A stretch of 64,000 nt of DNA, from positions 4,712,001 through 4,776,000 of the forward strand of contig NZ_CP059724.1 in NCBI RefSeq assembly GCF_022369515.1. The letters are read 5' to 3'. The notes under the pieces are model-generated. The model was given only the letters and a program-made list of their open reading frames with translations. It was not told the DNA's origin and made no database searches. This DNA comes from Paenibacillus sp. 19GGS1-52 (GTDB lineage: Bacteria; Bacillota; Bacilli; Paenibacillales; Paenibacillaceae). The first letter of the stretch is position 1. The number at the start of each line of letters is the position of its first letter. Positions 33,239 through 41,955 of the stretch are shown here, one piece after another. The translations under genes were made by a program, and so were the position numbers.

Positions 33239-33868
33239 TTACAAAGTGCTCTTTCGTGCAAGGATATATCTTAGTATGTATGTATGAGTAACGCCTTGGG
33301 GACTACGCAAAGTCTCCAGCTGAGTACCCGTCTCCAAGACTTCTGTCTCTGCAAAATGCTCTCTTAAACCAATTTCGCTGAAGAAGTGGGCATATTTTCC
33401 CTCTTTGTATTCATAGGTATCAGGCTCAATCATTCTTCCGCAGCCATAATTGAGATCTTCATCCGAAAAGCTGGTGAAAAACAGTAGTCCGCCGGGACGA
33501 AGCTGCTCCAGACAATTAGCTACTAGCCTGCGACGGTCTTCCTCCAGAAATAAATGCAGCACATCATAGCAGTAAATAGCATCTACTTGCCTATCCAATT
33601 TGCAGTACAAGGCAGAACCAGCGATATAATAACTCATTGGGTCCCATTCCACTGCCATTTCCAGTGCGATCTGGCTTAATTCAATGCCGTAGGTCTGGAA
33701 CTCCTCTGAGAATACCTTCGTATTCCGACCATATCCAGCACCAGGAACCAGCACAGACTTCAGTTGATACTGCCGGAATGTATCTCTTGCCAAGAGAGCT
33801 GTTGGGCTAGGCTCGCTTCCCCAGATCATGCCCTCCTGCCTAAATCTTTGACTCCAGTATTCTGACAT
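33239..33868 (-). CDS. Class I SAM-dependent methyltransferase
   Basis: 209 residues. SAM site VLVPGAGYGRNTKVFSEEF (about 39-57), EAVE-like acidic segment FQTYGIELSQIA, and AIYCYDVLHLFLEEDRRRLV, with GLLFFTSFSDEDLNYG after it. This resembles the TehB/thiopurine methyltransferase group. Ribosome site GGGAGGG. Substrate unknown. 24 bp after the GNAT gene, so likely cotranscribed. Confidence 0.85.
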   Translation of the reverse strand: MSEYWSQRFRQEGMIWGSEPSPTALLARDTFRQYQLKSVLVPGAGYGRNTKVFSEEFQTYGIELSQIALEMAVEWDPMSYYIAGSALYCKLDRQVDAIYCYDVLHLFLEEDRRRLVANCLEQLRPGGLLFFTSFSDEDLNYGCGRMIEPDTYEYKEGKYAHFFSEIGLREHFAETEVLETGTQLETLRSPQGVTHTYILRYILARKSTL

Positions 33869-33892
33869 ACGCTCTTCCCTCCCGCATACTTC

Positions 33893-34639
33893 CTAACCTT
33901 TGACTCTGTACCAGTATTGATAAATCTCCTGAAAACCCAGCTTATCATACAGAGCAGAAGCTCCATAATTCGCCAACACCACTTGCAGAAAGAAAGTCTT
34001 CGCGCCTTGCTCCCTGCCCCACTGAAACATTCCAAGCAGCAGCTGTTCGGCTATTCCCTGTCTTCGATGAGCGGGAGACGTGACAATATCATAGAGCCCT
34101 AAATAGCCGTGTTGAATGATCCCTAGGCCGCAGGCCATGGGTTTGCCATCTTTTAAAACATAAGCATAACCTTGCTTCAAATGAGATGCTGATAACATTC
34201 TGCGCAACGTATTTCGGTTAGCTGCCGACAGTTCCGTAAATTCAGCGAAAATGTCCAGCCATGCTTCGCTCAGCTCGTCCTGCACCTGAACCACATACCG
34301 AGAATCGGGAACCGGCAAACCTTCCAGATCCAGCACCCTTACGGATGAAGGTTCGACCTGATGGTAACCGCGTTCTAACAGAATCTCATCCAAGTCTGCC
34401 GGCTGAATGTAGGGTGTGATTTTGAATACTGGCTTCAGACCGGCTCCCTCATAATACTGTTCCGCCAGCTTCACCTTTTCCATAATGTTATTGCTGGGTT
34501 CAGCGGCTTCATATAGTGGATTGACGGAATTGGCCCGCTTCGTATACCCGGATGCTGAACGGAGCACCCAACCATCCAGCAAAACACTTTGCTCCGCAGG
34601 CCAGGTATTCAACGTAATCTCTTCAATAAACTTGGACAT
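33893..34639 (-). CDS. GNAT family N-acetyltransferase
   Basis: 248 residues. The N-terminal half (NTWPAEQSVLLDGWVLRSAS, GYTKRANSVNPLY) belongs to the family of longer GNATs with a degenerate first domain. The acetyl-CoA loop is IVTSPAHRRQGIAEQLLLGM (about 181-200), followed by FFLQVVLANYGASALYDKLG. ATG at 34639 has AAGGAG upstream; the frame opens at 34675. Confidence 0.9.
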   Translation of the reverse strand: MSKFIEEITLNTWPAEQSVLLDGWVLRSASGYTKRANSVNPLYEAAEPSNNIMEKVKLAEQYYEGAGLKPVFKITPYIQPADLDEILLERGYHQVEPSSVRVLDLEGLPVPDSRYVVQVQDELSEAWLDIFAEFTELSAANRNTLRRMLSASHLKQGYAYVLKDGKPMACGLGIIQHGYLGLYDIVTSPAHRRQGIAEQLLLGMFQWGREQGAKTFFLQVVLANYGASALYDKLGFQEIYQYWYRVKG

Positions 34640-34821
34640 TGGCTTCCTCTCCTTATAAGTCGCATTTATTCCCATAGCGGACTGTTCTTTTATGATAATC
34701 CACAGTCACCATAAAGCATAGCAAAGCTAGGAAATCTCGTTCTTAATGAAGATAGGCGGCTAAGCTGCAACCGGAGCAAGTATGGTATATTGATTCGGCT
34801 AGAAATGACAAAGTAGGTAGG

Positions 34822-36060
34822 TTATATATTTACTTGCGTACGCTTATTATATAAAACTGGTATGGCCGCTGCTATAAGGATCATCCCCATAAAAGCGGGG
34901 GCGGCAGACCCAAGCGATACATAGATTTGACCTCCAATAATAGGCCCAATCATTCTTGCTAAAGCTTGAATAGATTGGCTACCTCCTTGAATTCTTCCTT
35001 GTTCACTAGAATCGACAGACTTGGAGAGCATTCCGTTGAATGTAGGCCCAAAGATCGAATCACCAAAACCAAATATAAACATTCCAGCTATAAACAGAGG
35101 ATAGAAGGAGAACAATGTCGATGCCGCAATAAGACTGTAGCCTATAATCTCTGAAACCATTCCAAGAATTGCTATCTGTTTATCACTAAGTTTTTTCAAC
35201 AGCTGTGGCATGATGAAACCTTGTGAAACGATGTCTTGGACGCCCATAATTGAAAACATAAGTCCGATTAGTGCAGGCTTCCAACTGAAAGAATCCATTG
35301 TCAATTGTGAAAAAACGGCCTGTAAAGATCCGTTGGGGATCCAGATTAAGAACGCTGAGATAAGCAGCCGGTTTAAGTTCTTCATGGAAAGTAGGTTTGC
35401 GAGCTGTATAAATGGATTCAGTCTTACCAAGGTGATCTCTTTCAATCTATTCTTCTTGTCAAGACTCTCAGGCATAAAAAAGAATCCATAAGCAACATTC
35501 AATAATGTTATTACTGCTCCAAAATACAGGGGTACAGAATAACCAAACTTGGCAAGTAATCCGCCTAGAGTTGGGCCAATGACGGTGCCTACACCTACAA
35601 CCGCACTCACCCATCCAAAGTATTTGGTTCTCTGTTCTGGAGGAATGATGTCTGCAAAATAGGCGAAGATAGTGCCTATGCTACCGCCTGTTATACCTTC
35701 TATTATACGACCAGCGAATAGGACCCATAGAGCTCCTCCTATACCAAATACTACGTACCCGATGGCGGAACCCAAAAGACATACTAAGAGCAATGGACGA
35801 CGGCCATATTTGTCACTCAAAGCTCCAAGTACGGGGGCCGCAAAAAACACGCAGAGTGCATAGACAGAGGTCAGCAGCGTAACAACTATAGCTTGTTCTC
35901 CCGGATTGCTTGTATAAGGCTGCACTAAGAATGGGATGACAGGCATTATGATAGTGAAGCCTATTCCGCAAAGAAACACAGAGATCAAACCGAATATTAA
36001 AGCATGTTTATCTACGGTTTGTTCAGTATTCTGTTTATTGTGTGATCTTGATTTAGACAT
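34822..36060 (-). CDS. MFS efflux transporter, TetA-like
   Basis: 412 residues, 12 spans. Motif A GALSDKYGRRPLLLVCLLGS (about 79-98) and the TM4-5 region GRIIEGITGGSIGTIFAYFA resemble TCR/Tet family pumps. PTLGGLLAKFGY (motif C zone) supports efflux. A resistance phenotype cannot be claimed from sequence. AGGAGAGA ribosome site. 3' gene of the stretch; the upstream gap to rpsN is described separately. Confidence 0.85.
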   Translation of the reverse strand: MSKSRSHNKQNTEQTVDKHALIFGLISVFLCGIGFTIIMPVIPFLVQPYTSNPGEQAIVVTLLTSVYALCVFFAAPVLGALSDKYGRRPLLLVCLLGSAIGYVVFGIGGALWVLFAGRIIEGITGGSIGTIFAYFADIIPPEQRTKYFGWVSAVVGVGTVIGPTLGGLLAKFGYSVPLYFGAVITLLNVAYGFFFMPESLDKKNRLKEITLVRLNPFIQLANLLSMKNLNRLLISAFLIWIPNGSLQAVFSQLTMDSFSWKPALIGLMFSIMGVQDIVSQGFIMPQLLKKLSDKQIAILGMVSEIIGYSLIAASTLFSFYPLFIAGMFIFGFGDSIFGPTFNGMLSKSVDSSEQGRIQGGSQSIQALARMIGPIIGGQIYVSLGSAAPAFMGMILIAAAIPVLYNKRTQVNI

Positions 36061-36153
36061 TAAATTCTCTCCTCAAAAGTTGTGTTTTTAGTTCCTAGGA
36101 AACAAATTTATCGTATCGCATTTTTGTTTCCTTGTCAACAAAATAATAACAAT

Positions 36154-36188
36154 AAAAAAGCAACCTGTTCTCAATAGAGTCGGGCTGC
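36154..36188 (-). terminator. Possible terminator of rpsN; remainder of the 36061-36383 gap
   Basis: An imperfect hairpin (GCAGCC with GGTTGC, and TCT/AGA inside, on the minus strand) is followed by TTTTTT. The rest of this 323-bp gap holds the MFS promoter zone and no gene I can support. Confidence 0.4.
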
Positions 36189-36383
36189 CTGTGATTTCAT
36201 TTTCATTATTCAAATTTATTCTGCTTTCAAATGCCTACATAGATTTCTTTCTTGTTATCCGGCTTCGGGAAGACTTATAACCCTAGAATTGAGCTATATG
36301 TGAAAAAAGAGAGCCAAAAGCGCCTGCTGCTGGAATGCTATTCTGTTATGTTCCTATATATTCTTAGCAGCGCACTTCAGCGA

Positions 36384-36653
36384 TTACCAGCTCGACTTGG
36401 TGATGCCGGGAATCTGGCCTTTATGGGCCAGCTCACGGAAAATGATCCGGGAAATCATAAATTTGCTCAAATAACCGCGCGGTCTGCCGGAAACCTGGCA
36501 TCTATTCTTCTGGCGGGTTGCCGAGGAATCTCGGGGCAGCTTTTGCAGTGCCAGATAATCCCCGTTCGCCTTTAATTCTTTTCTTCTCTCCGCATACTTC
36601 ACGACCAGTGCCTGTCTCTTTAATTCTTTGATTACTTTGGATTTCTTCGCCAT
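36384..36653 (-). CDS. rpsN: 30S ribosomal protein S14, zinc-independent form
   Basis: 89 residues, MAKKSKVIKELKRQALVVKY at the N-terminus and FRELAHKGQIPGITKSSW at the end. The zinc-ribbon CxxC pairs of the standard S14 are absent (only one Cys, in QKNRCQVSGRPRG), so this is the longer C-minus paralogue. In B. subtilis the equivalent YhzA is Zur-repressed and replaces the zinc protein during starvation. It stands beside znuACB. A weak Zur-like site (about 36692-36712, TCGTAAT half-site only) lies upstream. Confidence 0.95.
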   Translation of the reverse strand: MAKKSKVIKELKRQALVVKYAERRKELKANGDYLALQKLPRDSSATRQKNRCQVSGRPRGYLSKFMISRIIFRELAHKGQIPGITKSSW

Positions 36654-36712
36654 GTTGTGGCCTACCTCCAGCAGGTTTAATATTCGGTATCTCGTAATTA
36701 AAATAGGTTAAC

Positions 36713-37687
36713 TTATTCGTTTAACGCTAATTGGAGTGCTTTAAGATTCTGACGCATAATTCCTATATAATCAAGATTGTTGCTGCGATCCTCATCGGTC
36801 AGACCTTCGATCGGGTTCAATACAGCCGACTTAGCACCGATTTCCTTGGCGATCGTGTCTGCTACACTGGAGGATACCAGCGTTTCAAAAAAAATCGTCT
36901 TCACGTTATTCGCTTTGGCAAAATCCACAATTTCAGCCATTTTTGCAGCGGAAGGCTCCTGTTCTGGAGACAGCCCAGCAATTGGTACCTGGATCAGCCC
37001 ATATTCTCTGGCCAGATAACCGAATGCGGCATGCTGGGTAATGAAATCTTTGCGCTTGGTATCCTTTAGGCCATCCTTGAATTCTTGATTAAGTTGTTCC
37101 AGCTTTGCTACATAAGCATCAGCATTCACTTTAAATGCTGATGCATTCTCAGGCGTGGCTGCAGACAATGCAGCTTCAATGGTCCGTACTTCCTGTATGG
37201 CCAGTGCAGGGTCCAGCCATAAATGCGGGTCCAATCCGCTGTGCTCATGTTCTTCCTCTTCAAAGCCATCCATAACCTGAAGACCTTTACTAGCCTCTAC
37301 CGTGACCAATTTGCTGTCAGACGCACTATCCAGCACTTGGCCTACCCAGCCTTCCATCCCGGCTCCGTTATATACAAGGATATCGGCATCGGTAATTTTG
37401 GCCATATCTTGTGCGGTCGGCTCCCAGTCATGCGGCTCGATGCCTGCAGGAATCATGGCTTCTACATCAGCCAGATCACCAGCTACATTCTTGGTAAACT
37501 CGTACATTGGATAAAAGCTGACTTTAATGTTCAGCTTCGCTGCTACCGGAACCGCAGTAACTTCTGTCGCTCCCGCGGGGGCATTGGTTGCGTTAGTCGC
37601 AGCGTTATTGTTGTGATTGCCGCAGCCAGCGGCAATCAACAGGGAAGACAGAGACAGAACAGCAAGATGGCGGATACGAAATTTCAT
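36713..37687 (-). CDS. znuA: Zinc ABC transporter substrate-binding lipoprotein
   Basis: 324 residues. Signal peptide and lipobox LIAAGC near residue 21. Zinc-site histidines appear in IEPHDWEPTAQD, DPHLWLDP and FITQHAAFGYL. A short acidic and His-rich loop (GFEEEEHEHSG, about 139-149) is typical of ZnuA/AdcA. It captures zinc outside the membrane for ZnuB/ZnuC. Last gene of the znuC-znuB-znuA operon. Confidence 0.93.
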   Translation of the reverse strand: MKFRIRHLAVLSLSSLLIAAGCGNHNNNAATNATNAPAGATEVTAVPVAAKLNIKVSFYPMYEFTKNVAGDLADVEAMIPAGIEPHDWEPTAQDMAKITDADILVYNGAGMEGWVGQVLDSASDSKLVTVEASKGLQVMDGFEEEEHEHSGLDPHLWLDPALAIQEVRTIEAALSAATPENASAFKVNADAYVAKLEQLNQEFKDGLKDTKRKDFITQHAAFGYLAREYGLIQVPIAGLSPEQEPSAAKMAEIVDFAKANNVKTIFFETLVSSSVADTIAKEIGAKSAVLNPIEGLTDEDRSNNLDYIGIMRQNLKALQLALNE

Positions 37688-37709
37688 GGGTAATATGAAC
37701 TCCCTTTCT

Positions 37710-38537
37710 TTATATAGGTTTATGAATAATGCGCCGATTCTTTCGTCTGATCAGCTTCTGCACTGCAATGGAAATTAACAGGAATAAGAGCAGAATGAGA
37801 GAAATAGTGCCTCCAGGTGGTGTATTGATGTAATAAGATGCGGTCAGACCGCTGAAGACTCCAATCAGTCCAACGCCAATCGAGATCAAGATCGCGGCAG
37901 TGAAGCCAGACGCTATACGCAGAGCAATCGAAGCCGGCAGGACAATCAGCGCCGATACCAGTAGGACACCAACAACAGGCATCGCTGCAGCCACGGTCAT
38001 CCCGGTCAGTACAGCAAAAGAAAAGGATAACAGACCTACACGCACGCCGCTGATACTGGCCGTTTCTTCATCAAAGGTCAGGTTGTACAGCGGTCTGCGC
38101 AGCACAATGAAGAACGCCAGACCTATAGCAGCTACGATGGCAATAATCAGCAGTTGGGTATTGCTGACTGCCACAATGGAGCCGAACAGATAGGAAGTAA
38201 AACTTTTGCTTAAATTCTGTTTTAGACTCATCAACACAACTGCCAGCGCCAAGCCAGAGGTCATAATAATAGCTACCGGAAGCTCACTGTATGTACGATA
38301 AGAACGGCGAAGCTGTTCAATGACCACCCCGCCAATTACAGCAATAGCGAAACCGCTTAGTGCTGGATTCAAGTGCAGTACAGAGCCAAGCGCCACACCG
38401 GCGAGTGAAACGTGCGAGAGTGTATCCGCCATTAACACCTGACGACGAAGCATGAGATAAACACCGAGCAATGGGCCGATGATTCCGATTAACCCTCCGG
38501 CCCAAAATGCACGCTGCATGAATTCGTAACTAAACAT
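37710..38537 (-). CDS. znuB: Zinc ABC transporter permease
   Basis: 275 residues, ABC-3 family. Eight or so spans, starting with GLIGIIGPLLGVYLMLRRQV and LMADTLSHVSLAGVALG. ATG at 38537 overlaps the znuC end by 49 bp, an unusually long overlap; the methionine at 38519 would shorten it to 31 bp. It pairs with the ATPase of the preceding gene. Confidence 0.92.
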   Translation of the reverse strand: MFSYEFMQRAFWAGGLIGIIGPLLGVYLMLRRQVLMADTLSHVSLAGVALGSVLHLNPALSGFAIAVIGGVVIEQLRRSYRTYSELPVAIIMTSGLALAVVLMSLKQNLSKSFTSYLFGSIVAVSNTQLLIIAIVAAIGLAFFIVLRRPLYNLTFDEETASISGVRVGLLSFSFAVLTGMTVAAAMPVVGVLLVSALIVLPASIALRIASGFTAAILISIGVGLIGVFSGLTASYYINTPPGGTISLILLLFLLISIAVQKLIRRKNRRIIHKPI

Positions 38538-39196
38538 TTCCAGCCTTCGTTCTCCTTTCGTTCCAGACTGATTACTGAATCCAGATAGGAACTTGTCTCC
38601 TCCAAGCCGTGCGTTACCATAATTACCGTTCGTCCGTGCTGGCTGACATAATGACGCATCAATTGATAAAACCCCCTGCGGCTCGCCAGATCCATACCCG
38701 TTGTTGGCTCATCCAGCACCAGTATCTGTGGCTGCTGCGCGAGTGCACGGGCGATGCAGATCCGCTGCTTCTGGCCACCCGACAGCTCCCCGATTTTACG
38801 GTTGCGGAATTCCCACATATCGACCTGCTTTAGGCTCCGTTCTACAATATGCTCTTGTTCCGGTGTAAAGCGTCTGAACAAGCCCAACCGTGAATAACAG
38901 CCCGAGCGAACCAGCTCGATGACCTTACTGGGGAAGCCCGCATTAAATGAAGCCACTTGCTGCGGTACATAGCCAATGATGAGCTTCCCGTTATCTTCCA
39001 GTTCCATATTCAGGCTAACGGTTCCGCTCCACGGCCGCAGCAGTCCGAGCATAAGCTTCAGCAGTGTTGTTTTGGCTGCGCCGTTCGGACCGGTAATTCC
39101 AATAAATTGTCCTGCATGAATATCAAGTGACATGTTATCAATTACAGGCTCATTTCCGTAACCAAACACTACATTTCGCATCGATGACAAAATCAT
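38489..39196 (-). CDS. znuC: Zinc ABC transporter ATP-binding protein
   Basis: 235 residues. Walker A reads GPNGAAKTT (about 36-44), with Ala in place of the Gly before the catalytic Lys. Signature LSGGQKQRICIARAL, Walker B ILVLDEPTTGMD, switch His in VIMVTHGLEE. First gene of znuCBA, whose promoter carries Zur boxes. Confidence 0.92.
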   Translation of the reverse strand: MILSSMRNVVFGYGNEPVIDNMSLDIHAGQFIGITGPNGAAKTTLLKLMLGLLRPWSGTVSLNMELEDNGKLIIGYVPQQVASFNAGFPSKVIELVRSGCYSRLGLFRRFTPEQEHIVERSLKQVDMWEFRNRKIGELSGGQKQRICIARALAQQPQILVLDEPTTGMDLASRRGFYQLMRHYVSQHGRTVIMVTHGLEETSSYLDSVISLERKENEGWKCLVTNSCSVHFGPEG

Positions 39197-39275
39197 GGTT
39201 AGGCAACTTCCCTTCTGACTCAGCTAATTTGCTAGATCAGCTAAAAAAATTGAAATAAAAATCCTACGATTGTTT

Positions 39276-39296
39276 AAATCGTAATTATTACGCATT
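39276..39296. promoter_or_regulatory. Zur box (upstream of znuC, inner)
   Basis: AAATCGTAATTATTACGCAT plus T: close to the Bacillus Zur operator TCGTAATNATTACGA, with arms differing only at the right edge. It lies downstream of the -10 of the znuC promoter. A further CGATT/AATCG half-site pair overlaps at 39265-39282. Confidence 0.8.
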
Positions 39297-39306
39297 AACT
39301 TTTATG

Positions 39307-39335
39307 ATCATATCGTAATGATTACGATTTGTAAA
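39307..39335 (-). promoter_or_regulatory. znuCBA promoter with Zur box filling the spacer
   Basis: On the minus strand TTTACA (39330-39335) and TATGAT (39307-39312) are separated by exactly 17 bp. The spacer is almost entirely a near-perfect Zur box (39310-39330, core TCGTAATGATTACGA). Binding would exclude RNA polymerase when zinc is sufficient. Confidence 0.82.
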
Positions 39336-39337
39336 CC

Positions 39338-40540
39338 CTAAAACGCCGCCAGCAGTTCCTCGGCAGGCCAAGGGAGCGGATTGTTAAACTTGCTCCAATT
39401 CTGCTGCATTTCTGCCTCAGTCAGCAAACACCTGTCCAATCTCGCCTCAATATCAGTACGATCCATGCTGACACCGATGAAGACAACCTCATTGATGCGG
39501 TCGCCCCATTGATCGTCCCATTTTGCCTTCACATCAGGCTCGCTCTCCAGCACCTCTTGCTGCTGATCTTCCGGCATCGTAGCTAGCCAATAACCTGCAG
39601 GCCCAAACTGAATGGAAGGTCCGGCCTGACTTATCGTAGCTGCAAGATCACCTTCAGCGGCCAGCCATACAAGCCCCTTCGCCCGCACAACCTCCTCCGG
39701 CCAATTGCTGAAGAAGTAGCTTAATCGTTGTGGATGAAAAGGTATTCTGCGGCGGTATACGAACGAGCTAATGCCATATTCTTCTGTCTCCGGCGTATGC
39801 TCCTCCTTGCCTAGCTCTGTGATCCAACCGGACGACATGCTGGTTCTCTCAAAATCGAACAATCCAGTATTCAGGATTTCCTTAGGATCAACGATCCCTT
39901 TTACGGTACGGATGATTTTGGCTGTAGGCTGAAGTTTGCGCAATACAGCTTCAAGCTTGTTCAATTCTTGCTCGTCGACCAGATCACATTTGTTCAACAG
40001 TAGTACATCACAGGTTTCAATCTGGTCAATCAGCAGATCCACAATATCCCGGAAATCTCCTTCACCAGCCGTCTGATTACGGTCGATCAGCGTGTCACCC
40101 GAAGCGAAATCATGCCAGAAGCGATGGGCATCCACCACAGTAACCATCGTGTCCAATCGGGCGAGCATGGTCAGGTCTATATCCAACTCGGGGTTAGCGT
40201 AGGTAAAGGTCTGGGCCACCGGAACAGGCTCGCTGATGCCGGAGGACTCGATCAAGATATAATCAAAACGACCCTCCGCCGCCAGCTTTTGCACCTCAAC
40301 AATTAAATCATCACGGAGTGTGCAGCAGATACAGCCGTTAGACATTTCCACCAGCTTCTCCTCTGTTCGGGAAAGGGTATTTCCAGACTTCACCAGATTG
40401 GCGTCCACATTCACTTCGCTCATATCGTTGACAATAACAGCTACCTTAAGGCCATCACGGTTATGCAGGATATGGTTCAGCAAAGTTGTCTTCCCGGAGC
40501 CCAGATATCCGCTGAGTACGGTAACAGGAATTCTTTTCAT
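39338..40540 (-). CDS. COG0523 G3E GTPase (ZagA/YciC-type zinc metallochaperone)
   Basis: 400 residues. Walker A LSGYLGSGKTTLLNHIL (about 9-25), the metal motif GCICC (about 72-76), ESSGISEPVPVAQTF, and LLNKCDLVDE (GTP specificity). The CobW_C domain follows from about 255. Family members deliver zinc under starvation (B. subtilis ZagA). It is cotranscribed with the zinc-free L33 gene, 50 bp upstream, under a Zur box. Confidence 0.92.
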   Translation of the reverse strand: MKRIPVTVLSGYLGSGKTTLLNHILHNRDGLKVAVIVNDMSEVNVDANLVKSGNTLSRTEEKLVEMSNGCICCTLRDDLIVEVQKLAAEGRFDYILIESSGISEPVPVAQTFTYANPELDIDLTMLARLDTMVTVVDAHRFWHDFASGDTLIDRNQTAGEGDFRDIVDLLIDQIETCDVLLLNKCDLVDEQELNKLEAVLRKLQPTAKIIRTVKGIVDPKEILNTGLFDFERTSMSSGWITELGKEEHTPETEEYGISSFVYRRRIPFHPQRLSYFFSNWPEEVVRAKGLVWLAAEGDLAATISQAGPSIQFGPAGYWLATMPEDQQQEVLESEPDVKAKWDDQWGDRINEVVFIGVSMDRTDIEARLDRCLLTEAEMQQNWSKFNNPLPWPAEELLAAF

Positions 40541-40590
40541 TATTCAAACCCCTTATGTTTATTAGATTTAAAGGTAATAGCGTCTTGCTC

Positions 40591-40740
40591 TTAGCGAGTC
40601 TCGCGATGCAGGGTAACTCTCTTCAGACGAGGGCAATATTTCTTCATTTCAATGCGTCCTGTTTGATTTCTCTTATTCTTCGTAGTGGTGTAATTGCGGT
40701 CACCAGTTTCTGTACACGCCAATGTAATGATTACTCTCAC
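40591..40740 (-). CDS. rpmG: 50S ribosomal protein L33, zinc-independent form
   Basis: 49 residues from GTG at 40740: RVIITLACTETGDRNYTTTK, then NKRNQTGRIEMKKYCPRLKR and VTLHRETR. Both CxxC pairs of zinc L33 are broken (CTET, CPRL), so it is the C-minus paralogue. AAGGAG lies 9 bases before the GTG; an ATG at 40749 abuts the ribosome site and is less likely. Zur-controlled replacement of the zinc form is inferred from its neighbours and the box upstream. Confidence 0.92.
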   Translation of the reverse strand: MRVIITLACTETGDRNYTTTKNKRNQTGRIEMKKYCPRLKRVTLHRETR

Positions 40741-40759
40741 TATATTCATCTCCTTATGT

Positions 40760-40780
40760 TAATCGTAATATTTACGATTA
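40760..40780. promoter_or_regulatory. Perfect Zur palindrome between rpmG and the second COG0523 gene
   Basis: TAATCGTAA and TTACGATTA with a 3-bp centre form a perfect 21-bp dyad. It lies just downstream of the rpmG -10 and about 150 bp before the plus-strand GTPase gene, so it may act on both directions. Confidence 0.85.
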
Positions 40781-40784
40781 ACAT

Positions 40785-40814
40785 ATCGTACACGGATTGT
40801 TTACTCTCTGTCAA
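40785..40814 (-). promoter_or_regulatory. Probable promoter of rpmG-COG0523
   Basis: On the minus strand TTGACA (40809-40814) and TACGAT (40785-40790) with an 18-bp spacer; the Zur palindrome starts 5 bp downstream. Confidence 0.6.
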
Positions 40815-40929
40815 CCCCGATCTTCGGAGAAACATAACTCTCTTATATTTGTGGTCTTTCCGGCGGACAATTTACGTATAGATGGAATTATAAAAATATG
40901 AATCTTTAAATGGAGCGGGAGTGTGGGAA

Positions 40930-41955
40930 ATGAAGATACCGGTCATTATATTGAGTGGATTTTTGGGGAGTGGGAAAACGACCCTGCTGCTGACTCTGTT
41001 ACAGGAGAGCTTTGCTAGAAGTCTTAATCCTGGCGTAATCATGAATGAGCTGGGAAAACGGGATGTGGACGGGTATATTTTGCAGGAGCATACTGGCACC
41101 AATGTGGAGAAGCTGTTGGACGGTTGTGTCTGCTGCAGCCGCAAGGAGGAGCTTGCGGACAGTCTTTCCGAACTGCAAAAACGACGTCCGGATGCCATCT
41201 ATATCGAGCTTACTGGTGTGGCTGATCCGGAGGAAATCATCAAACTGTTGCACGAATCACCGCTCAGGGAACGGCTAAGCCTGCATTATTCTGTCACCCT
41301 GCTGGATGCTGAGAATGCCTTGGAATATAACAGCCGTCTCTCAGCTGACAAGCAGCTTATCCAAACACTGCGCAAGCAGCTTAGCTCTGCCGATCTCATT
41401 GTCGTCAATAAAAGTGACCTCGTAGAACCAGAAACCTTATGGAAAATTGAAAAAGTCGTCCGCAAGCAAAATAAAAAAGCCGAAATTGCCTTCACTCATT
41501 ACAGCAAAATCAATCTGTACCCGGTGCTGGCCGGAATCATCCCGCAGGCGCCCTATGCCCCTGCTCCGCAACGCGCACACCAAGACTTTACAGGAGCTCC
41601 GCTAAAGCGCCTGAATTCCGACCGAGGAAGTATAGCTGTAAAAGAAGCGCCTGAGAAACATAATGCCTCTTACTCCCAAGTGTCTGCCGTAACCTTGACC
41701 TTTCCACAATCAGGGGCTAGGCTGCTCTCCAGAGAAAGGCTCGAAGCGTTCTTTCAAGAATGGGAAGGTATTCTACTGCGGGCCAAGGGACATGTTCAGC
41801 TCTCGGAGCCAGAGCCTGTTCAGCTTGTCCAATATTCAGGCATGCACACGTCTTGGGAAGATTCGCGTTATCCCGGTTCACCATACGTGGTATTTATCGG
41901 TATAAATCTGAATGAGGCCACACTCATCGAACGCTGGACTGCCTTATTCCTTTGA
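40930..41955 (+). CDS. COG0523 G3E GTPase, second paralogue
   Basis: 341 residues from ATG at 40930; the frame opens 9 bases earlier at a GTG. Walker A LSGFLGSGKTTLLLTLL (about 7-23), metal motif GCVCC (about 66-70), YIELTGVADPEEII, LIVVNKSDLVEPE. It is shorter and divergent from the minus-strand GTPase. The following permease gene starts within its stop (TTGA), so it is coupled to the YcgR/YcgQ-like pair, as in other Firmicutes. A metallochaperone for that membrane system is inferred. Confidence 0.88.
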   Translation: MKIPVIILSGFLGSGKTTLLLTLLQESFARSLNPGVIMNELGKRDVDGYILQEHTGTNVEKLLDGCVCCSRKEELADSLSELQKRRPDAIYIELTGVADPEEIIKLLHESPLRERLSLHYSVTLLDAENALEYNSRLSADKQLIQTLRKQLSSADLIVVNKSDLVEPETLWKIEKVVRKQNKKAEIAFTHYSKINLYPVLAGIIPQAPYAPAPQRAHQDFTGAPLKRLNSDRGSIAVKEAPEKHNASYSQVSAVTLTFPQSGARLLSRERLEAFFQEWEGILLRAKGHVQLSEPEPVQLVQYSGMHTSWEDSRYPGSPYVVFIGINLNEATLIERWTALFL

